DNA from: Candidatus Methylomirabilis sp.
Lineage (GTDB): Bacteria > Muiribacteriota > Ozemobacteria > Ozemobacterales > Ozemobacteraceae
Length of the DNA: 64,000 bases
Direction: 5' to 3'
NCBI GenBank assembly: GCA_020722725.1
Contig: DYKG01000001.1
Span: 1-64,000 of the forward strand
Shown here: positions 1-8,199 of the stretch, piece by piece
Layout: every line of letters begins with the position of its first letter
Numbering within the stretch: the stretch's first letter is position 1
Notes under the pieces: model-generated
Database searches by the model: none
Seen by the model: only the letters and a program-made list of their open reading frames with translations
What the model was told of the DNA's origin: nothing
Made by a program: the position numbers and the translations under genes

Positions 1-617
1 CCGAAGATCGGCCTTTTCCGGTACTGGGTTATGCTAAAAAGTGCGAAAGTCCACAATTTAGTGATAAATTGGATTTAAGTGTTGGCAGATTCACCTCAAA
101 GGCGAAAGATTTGATAGACCGGGAGTATAACAGCAAATGGCCAAACCAACAGCCTCGCTTTTGGTGGAGAAACCTGTCAGAAGTCGAAATTGCTGGCTGG
201 GAAGCCCGAGCAAACGGAAAATTCAACAAGAATCTTTCTGCATGGTTCAGTTATACAAGACTGGAAAAGGTGAATGACACATCCAATGATGCCAGACTCG
301 ACGAAAGACCTGAATACAAGTTTACGTCAGGGGTTGAATTTAATCGTGGTCGCTTTGGCTCACTGCTTGTCTGTGAACACCTTGGGGCTGCAAAATACGT
401 TGCTGTCGGCGGCGGAAAAACCATGTCTGAGAAGATTGATTCCTCTACAAGGTTTGACCTTACCTGCCGATACCAGTTCAAAAGCTATTTTGCGATTTAT
501 GCGAGTGTCGAAAATCTTACCGACGCAAAGATTCAGTCTTTTGGTCATGTGCCTGGTGCTCCGCCAATCTATGAGTCGCCGCGTCGCGGTGTTGTCGGCA
601 TGGAATGTAAATTTTAA
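1..617 (+). CDS. TonB-dependent receptor, C-terminal part
   Basis: The reading frame is already open at the first bases of the window, so this is the 3' end of a longer gene and its start lies outside. The about 205 visible residues alternate polar and hydrophobic residues like beta-strands. They include the typical late motif of these barrels (VENLTDAKIQ) and end in an aromatic residue (MECKF), as outer-membrane barrels do. TonB-dependent receptors import large or scarce ligands such as metal chelates, cobalamin or heme across the outer membrane. The FmdE-family gene starts 12 bases downstream and ECF transporter genes follow, so the receptor is probably the outer-membrane entry of one uptake route. 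The ligand cannot be told from this fragment. Confidence 0.82.
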   Translation, partial: EDRPFPVLGYAKKCESPQFSDKLDLSVGRFTSKAKDLIDREYNSKWPNQQPRFWWRNLSEVEIAGWEARANGKFNKNLSAWFSYTRLEKVNDTSNDARLDERPEYKFTSGVEFNRGRFGSLLVCEHLGAAKYVAVGGGKTMSEKIDSSTRFDLTCRYQFKSYFAIYASVENLTDAKIQSFGHVPGAPPIYESPRRGVVGMECKF

Positions 618-629
618 TAGAGGTTGTTC

Positions 630-1247
630 ATGATTTCAATTGATAAATCTATTAGTCTTGATAAAAAGGAATTTTTAGACACCCTCGATGGGGCAGAGAA
701 GTTTCACGGACATTTATGTTTTGGCATGTTCAGTGGCATAAAAGCCACTTTATTGGTAAAGAAGATGCTTGGCTATGACTCTTTTCCAAATAAAGATCTG
801 ATTGTTATTTCCGAAATCGATCGCTGCCTGACCGATGCAATCATGTTTATTACCGGGTGCAGGCCCGGCAAGCGCACCATGAAACTTAGAGATTACGGCA
901 AGTTTGCTGCCACTTTTTGCTCGCTTGAGCATCAGCAGGGTTTGCGTATCTCGCAAAATGCCAGTGCATTTCAGCTATTGAATGAAAAAATTGAAGCCAT
1001 GAAGATTGATAAACACGACAAATTGACAATAGCCGGCATTTTCTTTGACTATCCGTGGCAAGACCATTATCATTGCAGCATTCATGACATTGTATTCGAT
1101 GAGAATGATCTGCCTGGTTATCCCAAGGTAAGAGTTCAGTGTACGGTATGTGGTGAATTGGTTATGGACAATCGCCATATTGGCGATTTAAAAAACGCCT
1201 GTTGCCGGCCATGTGCATTGAAATCAGGCAAATTGGAAAGTTTGTGA
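630..1247 (+). CDS. FmdE-family zinc-binding protein
   Basis: A 205-residue protein resembling the FmdE family, named after subunit E of formylmethanofuran dehydrogenase but widespread outside methanogens. The N-terminal part has the family's HGH motif (FHGHLCFGM) and conserved cysteines (ITGCRPG). The C-terminus has a zinc-finger-like pair of CxxC motifs (CTVCGE, CRPC). An upstream TTG at 624 is in frame, but ATG 630 has the better placed ribosome site (AGAGG, six bases before). The gene lies between a TonB receptor and ECF transporter genes and overlaps the next gene by four bases. A role in handling a metal or metallo-ligand brought in by that importer is inferred. No methanogenesis genes are nearby. 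Confidence 0.75.
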   Translation: MISIDKSISLDKKEFLDTLDGAEKFHGHLCFGMFSGIKATLLVKKMLGYDSFPNKDLIVISEIDRCLTDAIMFITGCRPGKRTMKLRDYGKFAATFCSLEHQQGLRISQNASAFQLLNEKIEAMKIDKHDKLTIAGIFFDYPWQDHYHCSIHDIVFDENDLPGYPKVRVQCTVCGELVMDNRHIGDLKNACCRPCALKSGKLESL

Positions 1248-1798
1248 AGCTTAAAGATATTGTTTTAGCCAGTCTTCTTGGCGCCTGCGGTGGCCTCGGA
1301 ATTTTGACCACCAATTTCTTTCATGCCATGATCCCCATTCCGGGTTTTGGGGCTCTTTTCTTTCTGCCTTTTTCAACAGCCTGTATTATTATTGCCCGAA
1401 GCAGAATCGATCACCCCGCAGCTGCTACCATCACAAAACTGATTCAGCAAACTGTGATTCTCATGCTTCCTGGCGGCCCAACAGTAACAAAAAATCCGAT
1501 CATGATTCCTCTGATGTCGTTAGATGGTGTGCTTATTGATTTGTATTACCGATTTAAACCATCTGATCTGGCAGAATCAAAAATCTTAAGCGGCCTTTTG
1601 GGCTCGATAAGCGGTTCGGCGGGAATTCTGCTTCAGACCGGGTTGCTTTATCTGATAATAGGTGCCGATCAATTTTTTCTCGCAAAAGGGGTGCGGTTTT
1701 TTCTCGGAATCTTTGTCGCAATGCATGGCATATTGCGTTTTTGTGGCGGGGTTATGGGTTCTGCCATTCTAAAAGCAATCCCCAGGCGGGTGGTATGA
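1244..1798 (+). CDS. Probable ECF transporter substrate-binding (S) membrane protein
   Basis: A hydrophobic 184-residue protein with about five or six predicted membrane segments, the size of S components of energy-coupling-factor importers. GTG 1244 overlaps the FmdE stop (GTGA) and follows GGAAAG, so translation is probably coupled. No substrate-specific motif was recognised. The assignment rests mainly on position, because the T and A components of an ECF module follow directly. By elimination it is the specificity subunit of a TonB-FmdE-ECF uptake system. Another integral membrane function cannot be excluded. Confidence 0.6.
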   Translation: MKLKDIVLASLLGACGGLGILTTNFFHAMIPIPGFGALFFLPFSTACIIIARSRIDHPAAATITKLIQQTVILMLPGGPTVTKNPIMIPLMSLDGVLIDLYYRFKPSDLAESKILSGLLGSISGSAGILLQTGLLYLIIGADQFFLAKGVRFFLGIFVAMHGILRFCGGVMGSAILKAIPRRVV

Positions 1799-1808
1799 CT
1801 GATTTTTC

Positions 1809-2540
1809 ATGAGGTTAAATTTAAAAAAAGGTTTTAATCATTATTTTAATTTTAGCAATTGCTATTTTGTTGATCGACCAGTAATTTCTTTTGCGATACG
1901 ACTTTTTTTGTGTTTATTGTTCTTCATGCTGGCAATCCGGGGAAATAATTTTTTCTCACTGGGAATGAGCGCAATTGGTTGCTTGATTTTCAGGCTTTTG
2001 TGCTGTCGTCACTTTTCTGGAATAGAATTAGAACTAAAGAGCGTGACATTTATTTCTCTGGCAGCGATGTTGTTGGCTTTGCCGACACATTCCAGTTCAG
2101 TTTTGGAATTTGTCGGATTGATTTTTCTTCGCTTCTTTGTTTTTTTTTCCTCATCGATTTCTTTTGCCAAAAGCCTTTATCCGCGCGAGGCGGTCTGCTT
2201 TTTTCACGGCATCATTCCCCTGTCTTTGCTAATGGCAGTTGAAATGGCGCTCAGGTTTGTTCCGCTACTCGCAAAGGAAGCTATCGAAGTCTTTTCCATT
2301 CAGAAGGCTCGCAGCGCTTTTGTCCGTGGCACGTTCAAAATGAGGATAAGCGCATTTATGCTGCCCTTTTTTGTCAGGTTGTTTCGAATCGCTGATCGGG
2401 TGGCATTTTCTCTTAAAAGCCGCAAAATCTCTCCTGAAAAAAATAGAATCGTTGTGCCACCCGAAATGATCCTGACCACCTTAAATTTGATTAAAGAACA
2501 GAATATAATGAGCTCAAATGCAAGCAAGAATCAAGATTGA
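1809..2540 (+). CDS. ECF transporter transmembrane (T) component, CbiQ-like
   Basis: A 243-residue membrane protein of the CbiQ/EcfT type. It has several hydrophobic helices followed by a cytoplasmic helical region containing QKARSAFVRG, which matches the Ala-Arg coupling motif by which T components contact the ATPases. The start is the ATG ten bases after the previous stop. The gene overlaps the following ATPase gene by 23 bases, which suggests coupled synthesis. EcfT-type proteins join the S component to the two ATPase domains in the inner membrane. Base composition is somewhat A+T-rich compared with the genes further right. Confidence 0.75.
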   Translation: MRLNLKKGFNHYFNFSNCYFVDRPVISFAIRLFLCLLFFMLAIRGNNFFSLGMSAIGCLIFRLLCCRHFSGIELELKSVTFISLAAMLLALPTHSSSVLEFVGLIFLRFFVFFSSSISFAKSLYPREAVCFFHGIIPLSLLMAVEMALRFVPLLAKEAIEVFSIQKARSAFVRGTFKMRISAFMLPFFVRLFRIADRVAFSLKSRKISPEKNRIVVPPEMILTTLNLIKEQNIMSSNASKNQD

Positions 2541-3759
2541 AAAATTCTGCTATTCAGCTGATTCTGAAGTGGTTTTGCGGGATCTGGATTTTTCTATTGA
2601 GGCCGGGCAAATTTACCATATTATGGGCCCGTCAGGATGTGGAAAAAGCACATTGCTTGCCATTCTCAGCCGAGACCTTCCCGCTGCTGGCGATTTTTCC
2701 GTGTTTCACGGAGATGTTTCGGGTTTGGATCAATTTTCCGGAGTCAGAACAACCCAGGATCCTCAAATGCAGCTGGCTGCCGCAACCGTTATTGATGAAC
2801 TACTGCTGGCGCCTGAATATCATGAGCCCGATGCATTAACGGCTATAAACAGGGCTCTTGAGAGTGCCAGGGAATTTAAACTAACTCATCTTCTTGAGAA
2901 AGATACTCACCATTTATCATTCGGTCAGGCAAGAATTCTAGGATTGGCGTTGGCATGGCAATACCGGCCAAAAATCCTGTTTCTGGACGAGCCATTTTCA
3001 GGGCTTGATAAGACCTATCAAAATCTTTTAAGCCAGGTTATTCAAAAAATCAATTCTGAAGGCTGCACCGTGATTCTTACTCATACTTCAAGCATTTTCG
3101 GGGGAAGGATTATCAGTCTGAACCCCTTATCGAGCAGTGAAATATCATCTGCGCCCGAATTTCCGGTGGTTTCGGCAACCGGGCCAATCATGGGAGAAAG
3201 CCTTGATTGGCCAACACGTAACGGTGAGGGTAAAATTAATTTTCGGGTTGAGCCTGGAGAAATGCTTCTTATAACTGGTCCAAACGGGTTCGGTAAAACG
3301 CAGTTGTTGCAGCGGCTGGCCAGAATAAGCGATTTCTCATCTGGCCGTTTTGAGTTTGCGGGAAAATGTGCATATTCGCCCCAGAGTCCCGATCAGGAAA
3401 TATTTTCCGGCACACTCCTGGACGAGATTTTGGTGGGCTCAAATGAAGACGCTGGAACTGCCGAAAAGCTTGCAGACTTTTTTCAGTTGAAGCCATTTTT
3501 ACTGCAATCACCAATTCTATTAAGTTTTGGGCAGAAAAAGAGGGTATCTTTGATCGGGGCGTTTCTTCGGAAGACCGAATGCCTGCTTCTTGACGAACCA
3601 ACGGCAGGGCTGGATCCGGCAAATCGACATCGCCTGATGCTTTGCTTAAGTTACTTTATTAAACATGGCGGGATCGTAATCTGCGCAACACATGATCCAG
3701 ATCAGTTTAACGAATTCAAACCAAAGCTGCTCCAATTAGACGCTTTGAATAATCCTTGA
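2518..3759 (+). CDS. Fused double ATPase of an ECF transporter
   Basis: A 413-residue protein with two complete ABC ATPase domains in one chain. Domain one has Walker A GPSGCGKST (37-45), signature LSFGQ and Walker B ILFLDEP. Domain two has Walker A GPNGFGKT (near 255), signature LSFGQ and Walker B LLLDEPTAGLD. Fused A1-A2 ATPases are known from ECF systems of the YkoD and related types. The protein would power the S and T components encoded just upstream. It is the last gene of this run, and a long imperfect hairpin follows at 3910-3944. Both nucleotide sites look intact. Confidence 0.9.
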   Translation: MQARIKIEKFCYSADSEVVLRDLDFSIEAGQIYHIMGPSGCGKSTLLAILSRDLPAAGDFSVFHGDVSGLDQFSGVRTTQDPQMQLAAATVIDELLLAPEYHEPDALTAINRALESAREFKLTHLLEKDTHHLSFGQARILGLALAWQYRPKILFLDEPFSGLDKTYQNLLSQVIQKINSEGCTVILTHTSSIFGGRIISLNPLSSSEISSAPEFPVVSATGPIMGESLDWPTRNGEGKINFRVEPGEMLLITGPNGFGKTQLLQRLARISDFSSGRFEFAGKCAYSPQSPDQEIFSGTLLDEILVGSNEDAGTAEKLADFFQLKPFLLQSPILLSFGQKKRVSLIGAFLRKTECLLLDEPTAGLDPANRHRLMLCLSYFIKHGGIVICATHDPDQFNEFKPKLLQLDALNNP

Positions 3760-3909
3760 AGCTTTTTCGGGTGCTCCAAAAAAACTTGGAAATGAAGCCA
3801 CAAAGAATTTAGAGAAAGGCTTCTTGGGTCTTGACGGCCTTGATTGCTCGGCAAGGTTTTTGCTGTGTATGATTTATTTGGAAATGTTGTAGAAACAGAA
3901 ACAGTAAGG

Positions 3910-3944
3910 CAGAAACAGCAGCTTTGAAAAAGCTTCTGCTTCTG
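3910..3944. terminator. Imperfect 15-bp hairpin between convergent genes
   Basis: Arms 3910-3924 and 3930-3944 pair with two mismatches around a five-base loop. The hairpin lies in the 237-base gap between the converging ECF ATPase and secreted coiled-coil genes. No clean T-run follows on either strand (TCTTGTCGTTT on plus), so intrinsic termination is plausible but unproven. Nothing else was recognised in 3760-3996. Confidence 0.4.
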
Positions 3945-3996
3945 TCTTGTCGTTTCTGGTTGAGTTCACTTTATTCAGCCAACTCGAGGGTTTCAA

Positions 3997-4590
3997 TTAA
4001 AGAGCCATTACCTTCTGGTAGGTTTCTTCGATTTTTTTCAGGGCTTCGGCGGCGAGTTTTTCTGCTTCGGCTTTAACATCAGTTCTCATTTTTTCATAGG
4101 CTTCGGTGACCCGTGACTTATCTTCGGCGCTGAGTCTATCGAGGCGGCCCATCATTTTTTCTTTTCCGGCTTCCATGTGCTCAACCAGTTTGGTTTTTGC
4201 ATTTGTGATATTTTCTTTGAACTTGTTGTAGCGTTCGGTTGCTTTTGCTTTGCGTTCTTTCAGTTTTTCTTCAGCCTGGGTAAGTTTTTCGGCGGGGGAA
4301 GCGGCGCCGTCTTTGGCCGGTTTGGCTTCTCTGAGTTCTGCCAGCCTTTCAGAGGCTTTGTTGAGTCTTTCAGACAGAGTAGCAAGTTTCTCATTGAGTT
4401 TGTCGAAGCGGCCTTTGATGCGTTCAAGAATCCTGGCTTTGCGTTCTTCCATCTTCTGAAGAATTTTGTTTACATCGGGAGCTTTCTTTTCAAACTTAGC
4501 ATCGGGCGATGCTGCCTGGGCATATACCCCAGCGGGTATCAGAGCGACGAAAAGGGCCAGCACAATGGTCATTGCGATAAACTGTTTCAT
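3997..4590 (-). CDS. Small secreted coiled-coil protein of unknown function
   Basis: A 197-residue protein with a clear Sec signal peptide: Lys near the N-terminus, a hydrophobic core over residues 5-20 and a probable cut after VYA-QA near 25. The mature part is very rich in Lys, Glu, Ala and Leu, with heptad-like spacing throughout, so it should form long alpha-helices or a coiled coil in the periplasm or outside the cell. No family was recognised. The start is firm because GGAGG lies eight bases before the ATG. A near-consensus sigma-54 promoter lies 38 bases upstream. The gene is divergent from the 4856 operon and convergent with the ECF genes. Proteins of this look can be chaperone-like or envelope spacers, but no function is claimed. 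Confidence 0.8.
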   Translation of the reverse strand: MKQFIAMTIVLALFVALIPAGVYAQAASPDAKFEKKAPDVNKILQKMEERKARILERIKGRFDKLNEKLATLSERLNKASERLAELREAKPAKDGAASPAEKLTQAEEKLKERKAKATERYNKFKENITNAKTKLVEHMEAGKEKMMGRLDRLSAEDKSRVTEAYEKMRTDVKAEAEKLAAEALKKIEETYQKVMAL

Positions 4591-4627
4591 GGGTTTCCTC
4601 CGGTTTTAGTTTGCTGTTTTTTAATGA

Positions 4628-4643
4628 AGCAACAGCTGTGCCA
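4628..4643 (-). promoter_or_regulatory. Sigma-54 (-24/-12) promoter
   Basis: On the minus strand the sequence reads TGGCACAGCTGTTGCT. This matches the -24/-12 consensus TGGCACG-N4-TTGCW at all positions but one, with exactly ten bases between the GG and GC dinucleotides. Transcription would start near 4617, leaving a leader of about 27 bases with a strong ribosome site before the ATG at 4590. It would drive the secreted coiled-coil gene and require an enhancer-binding activator. Confidence 0.7.
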
Positions 4644-4689
4644 ATTTTGAGATTGGCTTCAGAAAACGATTTTGGCGGGTGTGTCAACA

Positions 4690-4764
4690 TTTTGACGTTT
4701 TTGCAGCTTGCCGGGCGTCAGATTTTTAACGCTCGCCAATTCAATGACAAAGTTTTGACGTTTT
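4690..4764. repeat. Two exact 12-bp direct repeats 63 bp apart
   Basis: TTTTGACGTTTT occurs at 4690-4701 and again at 4753-4764. The start-to-start distance of 63 bp is six turns of B-DNA. Relative to the predicted sigma-54 start near 4617, the copies are centred about 79 and 142 bases upstream, within the usual range for enhancer sites. The second copy also abuts the sigma-28-like promoter of the opposite gene. Confidence 0.6.
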
Positions 4765-4767
4765 GTT

Positions 4768-4795
4768 AAGAGTTTATACCTCGGTGTGCCGATAA
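4768..4795 (+). promoter_or_regulatory. Sigma-28-type promoter of the 4856 operon
   Basis: The -10 element GCCGATAA (4788-4795) is an exact match to the flagellar sigma-28 consensus. AAGAGTTT (4768-4775) matches the TAAAGTTT -35 box at six of eight positions, with a 12-base spacer. The 14 bases TGCCGATAAGTTTA at 4787-4800 recur identically before the chemoreceptor gene at 18589-18602. The first gene of the operon begins 61 bases downstream. Confidence 0.55.
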
Positions 4796-4855
4796 GTTTA
4801 CCGGACAATTGTATATTGTAAGGAAATTGCCATTAAGCCAACGTTAAAACAATTC

Positions 4856-6388
4856 ATGCTGCTGCTGATCATTGGCCAGATCTTTCTGGTCGGTGCGATC
4901 ATTCGATCTGATTCGGTCTCTTTCAGCGATGTTGAAGATTTCGATGAAGCCCAGGCAGATATGGAAATGAAGGTGCCTGGCCTTTGCGAGTCAGATCTGA
5001 TGCTCGATCAGATGCAAGAAGACCAGATGCCTGAGCCCGAAAATCAGGAAGAAGAAGTTTCCCTGCTTGATCTGAAGTTTCGCAACGAAGACAGCTTTGA
5101 AGTCGCCGATTTCCATCTTTCTGAACGGGTGAAAATTTATCGCAAGAACCAGGGCGGCAAACTTCTGCGCATCAGATTGATGCCGGCCATTTCCACAATA
5201 ACCGCTAATCAGCAGCAGGAGCTGGAAAAACATTTCGATAAATTCTCGCTTTATCAGACTGACAAGTATTCAGAAATGCTGTTTTCAGCCGGGGGGCGCA
5301 TCGGAAACCCCTATGTGGCAACAGACAGCGCCGGCCTTTTCCGCTTAAGCATTCCTTTTCAGCGTGAAAAGAAAGGCTTTCCCGTGCCTGCCGGTGAAAA
5401 GGTCGCCGATGGCGTAACCTATTATCGTGATCGGGTGCCGGTCAACGGCAGACATTCAGATGTTCACATTATCAGAATTGAGCCTTTTGCAAGCACCATC
5501 AAGGTTTTTCCGGTGCTTGCAAATGAAGGTATTGCCCAGAAAGAAGTTCTCTCGTCGATGGCTAAGCGCTATAACGCAATTGCTGCCATCAACGGTGCTT
5601 ATTTTACTTCACGCGGCGACCCGATTGGAACTTTGATCATCAATCGCCATCTGATCAGCTCACCGCTTTATCGTCGCTCCGTTTTCGGGATTACCGAAGA
5701 CGAAACGCTGGTTTTTGGAAACCCGGATTTTGCCGGCGTTCTGCGATCCGGAAAAACTTCAGTGAAGATCGATGCGGTCAACCAGCCCAGACGTGGTGAT
5801 AGCCTGGTAATATACACTCCCGAATACTCGCGCAGCACTCTGACCGGTGAAGATGGTCTTGAGCTGGTTCTGGTCAAAGAAAAAATCGTGGGAATTCATC
5901 AGCGCGATGCTTTGATTCCGCCCGATGGCGTGGTGGTTTCTGCTGGTGGAGGCAAAGCGCGGGATTTGGCCGGTTTGCGGCTTGGTCAGACGGTTAAGCT
6001 CGATTATTCTATCGATCGCCCCTGGAACCTGATTAAACATGCGGTCTGCGGTGGCCCTCGCCTCATTTCTGATGGGCAGATTGATATCAACGGTAAAGAA
6101 GAAAAATTTGACAATTCGATCGTTAATGGACGCCACCCTCGCACTGCAGTAGCTTTAACTTTTTCGGGAGATCTGCTGTTCGTCGTTGTTGATGGTCGTT
6201 CACAGCGAAGCAATGGCATGAAATTAAATGAACTGTCATCCTATCTTCGCCGGCTTGGGGTAAGGCATGCAATAAACCTCGACGGCGGCGGATCTTCGTC
6301 GATGATAGTCAGGGGCAAAACGGTTAATAAACCTTCAGACGGAGGGGAGCGCCGGATTTCCAACGGAATTTTGGTGACAATGCAATGA
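4856..6388 (+). CDS. Phosphodiester glycosidase (NAGPA)-family exported protein
   Basis: A 510-residue protein with a hydrophobic N-terminus (residues 1-16) acting as signal or anchor, then a Glu/Asp-rich stretch to about residue 70. The C-terminal 300 residues carry the NAGPA/phosphodiester glycosidase signature: AINGAYF, CGGPRLISDG, GRHPRTAVAL, VVVDGRS and INLDGGGSSSM. The family removes N-acetylglucosamine from phosphodiesters in animals and occurs in bacteria near polysaccharide and cell-wall genes. The exact bacterial substrate is unknown. It is the first gene of a long plus-strand run and overlaps the next gene by four bases (ATGA). A sigma-28-like promoter lies upstream. It should act in the periplasm. 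Confidence 0.8.
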   Translation: MLLLIIGQIFLVGAIIRSDSVSFSDVEDFDEAQADMEMKVPGLCESDLMLDQMQEDQMPEPENQEEEVSLLDLKFRNEDSFEVADFHLSERVKIYRKNQGGKLLRIRLMPAISTITANQQQELEKHFDKFSLYQTDKYSEMLFSAGGRIGNPYVATDSAGLFRLSIPFQREKKGFPVPAGEKVADGVTYYRDRVPVNGRHSDVHIIRIEPFASTIKVFPVLANEGIAQKEVLSSMAKRYNAIAAINGAYFTSRGDPIGTLIINRHLISSPLYRRSVFGITEDETLVFGNPDFAGVLRSGKTSVKIDAVNQPRRGDSLVIYTPEYSRSTLTGEDGLELVLVKEKIVGIHQRDALIPPDGVVVSAGGGKARDLAGLRLGQTVKLDYSIDRPWNLIKHAVCGGPRLISDGQIDINGKEEKFDNSIVNGRHPRTAVALTFSGDLLFVVVDGRSQRSNGMKLNELSSYLRRLGVRHAINLDGGGSSSMIVRGKTVNKPSDGGERRISNGILVTMQ

Positions 6389-8193
6389 AAATGATGAAAA
6401 TGTTTATCTCTCTTGCGATTCTGGTTAACCTGCTGATCTCGGCAGGTTTTGCCGCTGAAGTTGAAATTATGCCGCTCAAAGATATCAAGGTCGGCATGAA
6501 GGCGATCGGTAAAACCGTGATTATCGGTAAAAAGATCGAGACTTTCGATGTGGAAATTCTTGGTATTCTTTCCAACAACAAAGTTAATGAAAACCTGCTG
6601 ATCAACGGTAATTCGATTCTGGTTAAAGTCAGCGGTGATGTAATAAAAAGAGCCGGTGGTATTGCTGCGGGTATGAGTGGAAGCCCGGTTTATGTCGATA
6701 ATAAACTTATCGGCGGTGTCAGCTCTGGCTGGGTAATGACTGACCACACCGTCGGACTGGTGACGCCAATCGAAGAGATGCTCGAAATCAATCAATATCC
6801 CGTACTTTCGTCAGTTGAAAAAACATTTGAAACAGTGTGGAATCTTTCTGAACCGGTTGTTATCAATGGTCAGACCATAACTAAAATCAGAGAAACTGAA
6901 GTTTGTGTTGACCAGGCCATGAAAGGTGAAGCAATTTTCCGCAAAGTTGCTGCCGATATTTTTGTCGATGGCCTCAGCGGAAAAGCTGCTGAAAACTTTA
7001 AAAGCCGGATGAAAAACCGCAATATTCGCATTGCCCGGGCTGCACGTGGTGATGTTTCGTCTGCTGAGACTATGAGCGTTTCACCAAGTGCTTTTGAACC
7101 GGGTTCTGCTATTGGAATTCAGCTGGCAAGAGGCGATATAAATCTTTCGACTCTTGGAACCCTCACCTGGCGTGATGGAAATAAGATTCTCATGCTTGCT
7201 CATTCTTTCCTGAAAAAGGGAAATGTCGGGTATCTGATGACCGGTGCCGTTATTCATCATTCGTTTGCAAGTGTTCAGATGCCATTTAAAATCGGTGCTC
7301 CCACCGAAATGCTTGGTATCATAACTCAGGATCGCGAAAAGGGGCTTGCCGGAGAAATCGGCCGCCTGCCTGAGATGGTTCCGGTGCAGATCGATGTGAT
7401 TGACAAAGATCTTGGTATTACTAGAAACATTAATTTCCAAATTGTCAGTGATGCAGGCGTTTTCTCTATGGTTTTAGAGTCAACCATTCTTCAGGCTCTC
7501 GAAGGGGTCATCGACCGTGAAGGCGATGGGACAGCTCTTCTTGGGATCTCACTCGATTGTGCCAATCGAGAAGGAGAAAGATACAGCTTTCGCCGTGAAA
7601 ACCTTTTCTATTCAAGAACCGATATCGTTCAGAGCCTGATCAATGAATTGACCAGCCTGATGGAAATGGTTATCGAAAGCGACATCGAAGAAGTGATGCC
7701 GACTCGCTTATTGCTCAAGATTGAAATTGAAAAGAAGCGCAAGACAGTGGCCATCGAAAAAGTTGAGGTAAAAAATTCTTCGATTACCAGCGGTGGCATT
7801 CTTGATGTTGATGTGACGTTGAAGCCGTTTCGCGAACCGGTTTTTGTTAGAAAGGTCAAATTGTCGATTCCGCAGGATATCGGCAAGGAGAATCTGGTAT
7901 TGTCTGTATATGGTCTGAACATGAGAATTGAAGATACGGAAGCGGTTACAGATACCCGCGAAAGCAAGCCAGCCCGCGAAACAAAAGCCGATGAGAATTT
8001 GCCCCATGATTTTGATTCGGCAATCAGAAACTGGGCCGCTTCACCAAAAAACTCCGATCTTCTGTTTCAGTTAACCGTAGAAGGTGATGAAATGAAAAAA
8101 ATCAAATTGAACGGAAAAGACCAGGAAATTCAGCCTACCAACCTGATTGTTACTGGTAGGATAGACACCACGCTGACTCTGAGCGAGGATTAA
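6385..8193 (+). CDS. SpoIVB-like peptidase S55 domain protein
   Basis: A 602-residue protein with a signal peptide (residues 1-23, FAA cut). A serine-protease-like motif GMSGSPVY at 96-103, followed by NKLIGGVSSGW, matches the Ser region of the S55 family. A second family element, STLGTLTW near 255 followed by MLAHSF (His 273), matches the His region of SpoIVB. In SpoIVB the His region comes before the Ser region, and here the order is reversed. The C-terminal 200 residues are charged and beta-rich with no recognised domain. S55 proteins are secreted signalling proteases in spore formers, but no sporulation genes are seen here. The gene sits between a glycosidase-like gene and the Mla genes, so an envelope role is inferred. 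Confidence 0.75.
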   Translation: MKMMKMFISLAILVNLLISAGFAAEVEIMPLKDIKVGMKAIGKTVIIGKKIETFDVEILGILSNNKVNENLLINGNSILVKVSGDVIKRAGGIAAGMSGSPVYVDNKLIGGVSSGWVMTDHTVGLVTPIEEMLEINQYPVLSSVEKTFETVWNLSEPVVINGQTITKIRETEVCVDQAMKGEAIFRKVAADIFVDGLSGKAAENFKSRMKNRNIRIARAARGDVSSAETMSVSPSAFEPGSAIGIQLARGDINLSTLGTLTWRDGNKILMLAHSFLKKGNVGYLMTGAVIHHSFASVQMPFKIGAPTEMLGIITQDREKGLAGEIGRLPEMVPVQIDVIDKDLGITRNINFQIVSDAGVFSMVLESTILQALEGVIDREGDGTALLGISLDCANREGERYSFRRENLFYSRTDIVQSLINELTSLMEMVIESDIEEVMPTRLLLKIEIEKKRKTVAIEKVEVKNSSITSGGILDVDVTLKPFREPVFVRKVKLSIPQDIGKENLVLSVYGLNMRIEDTEAVTDTRESKPARETKADENLPHDFDSAIRNWAASPKNSDLLFQLTVEGDEMKKIKLNGKDQEIQPTNLIVTGRIDTTLTLSED

Positions 8194-8199
8194 AACTTT

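Noticed and set aside
4755-4780. TTGACG...TATACC as a sigma-70 promoter for the 4856 operon
   Set aside because: The spacer is only 14 bases and the sigma-28-like site fits better.
6707-6714. GCCGATAA on the minus strand inside the S55 gene, with similar hits at 8834-8841 and 15292-15299
   Set aside because: They lie inside plus-strand coding DNA and come from common ATC-GGC codon pairs. No minus-strand gene follows.
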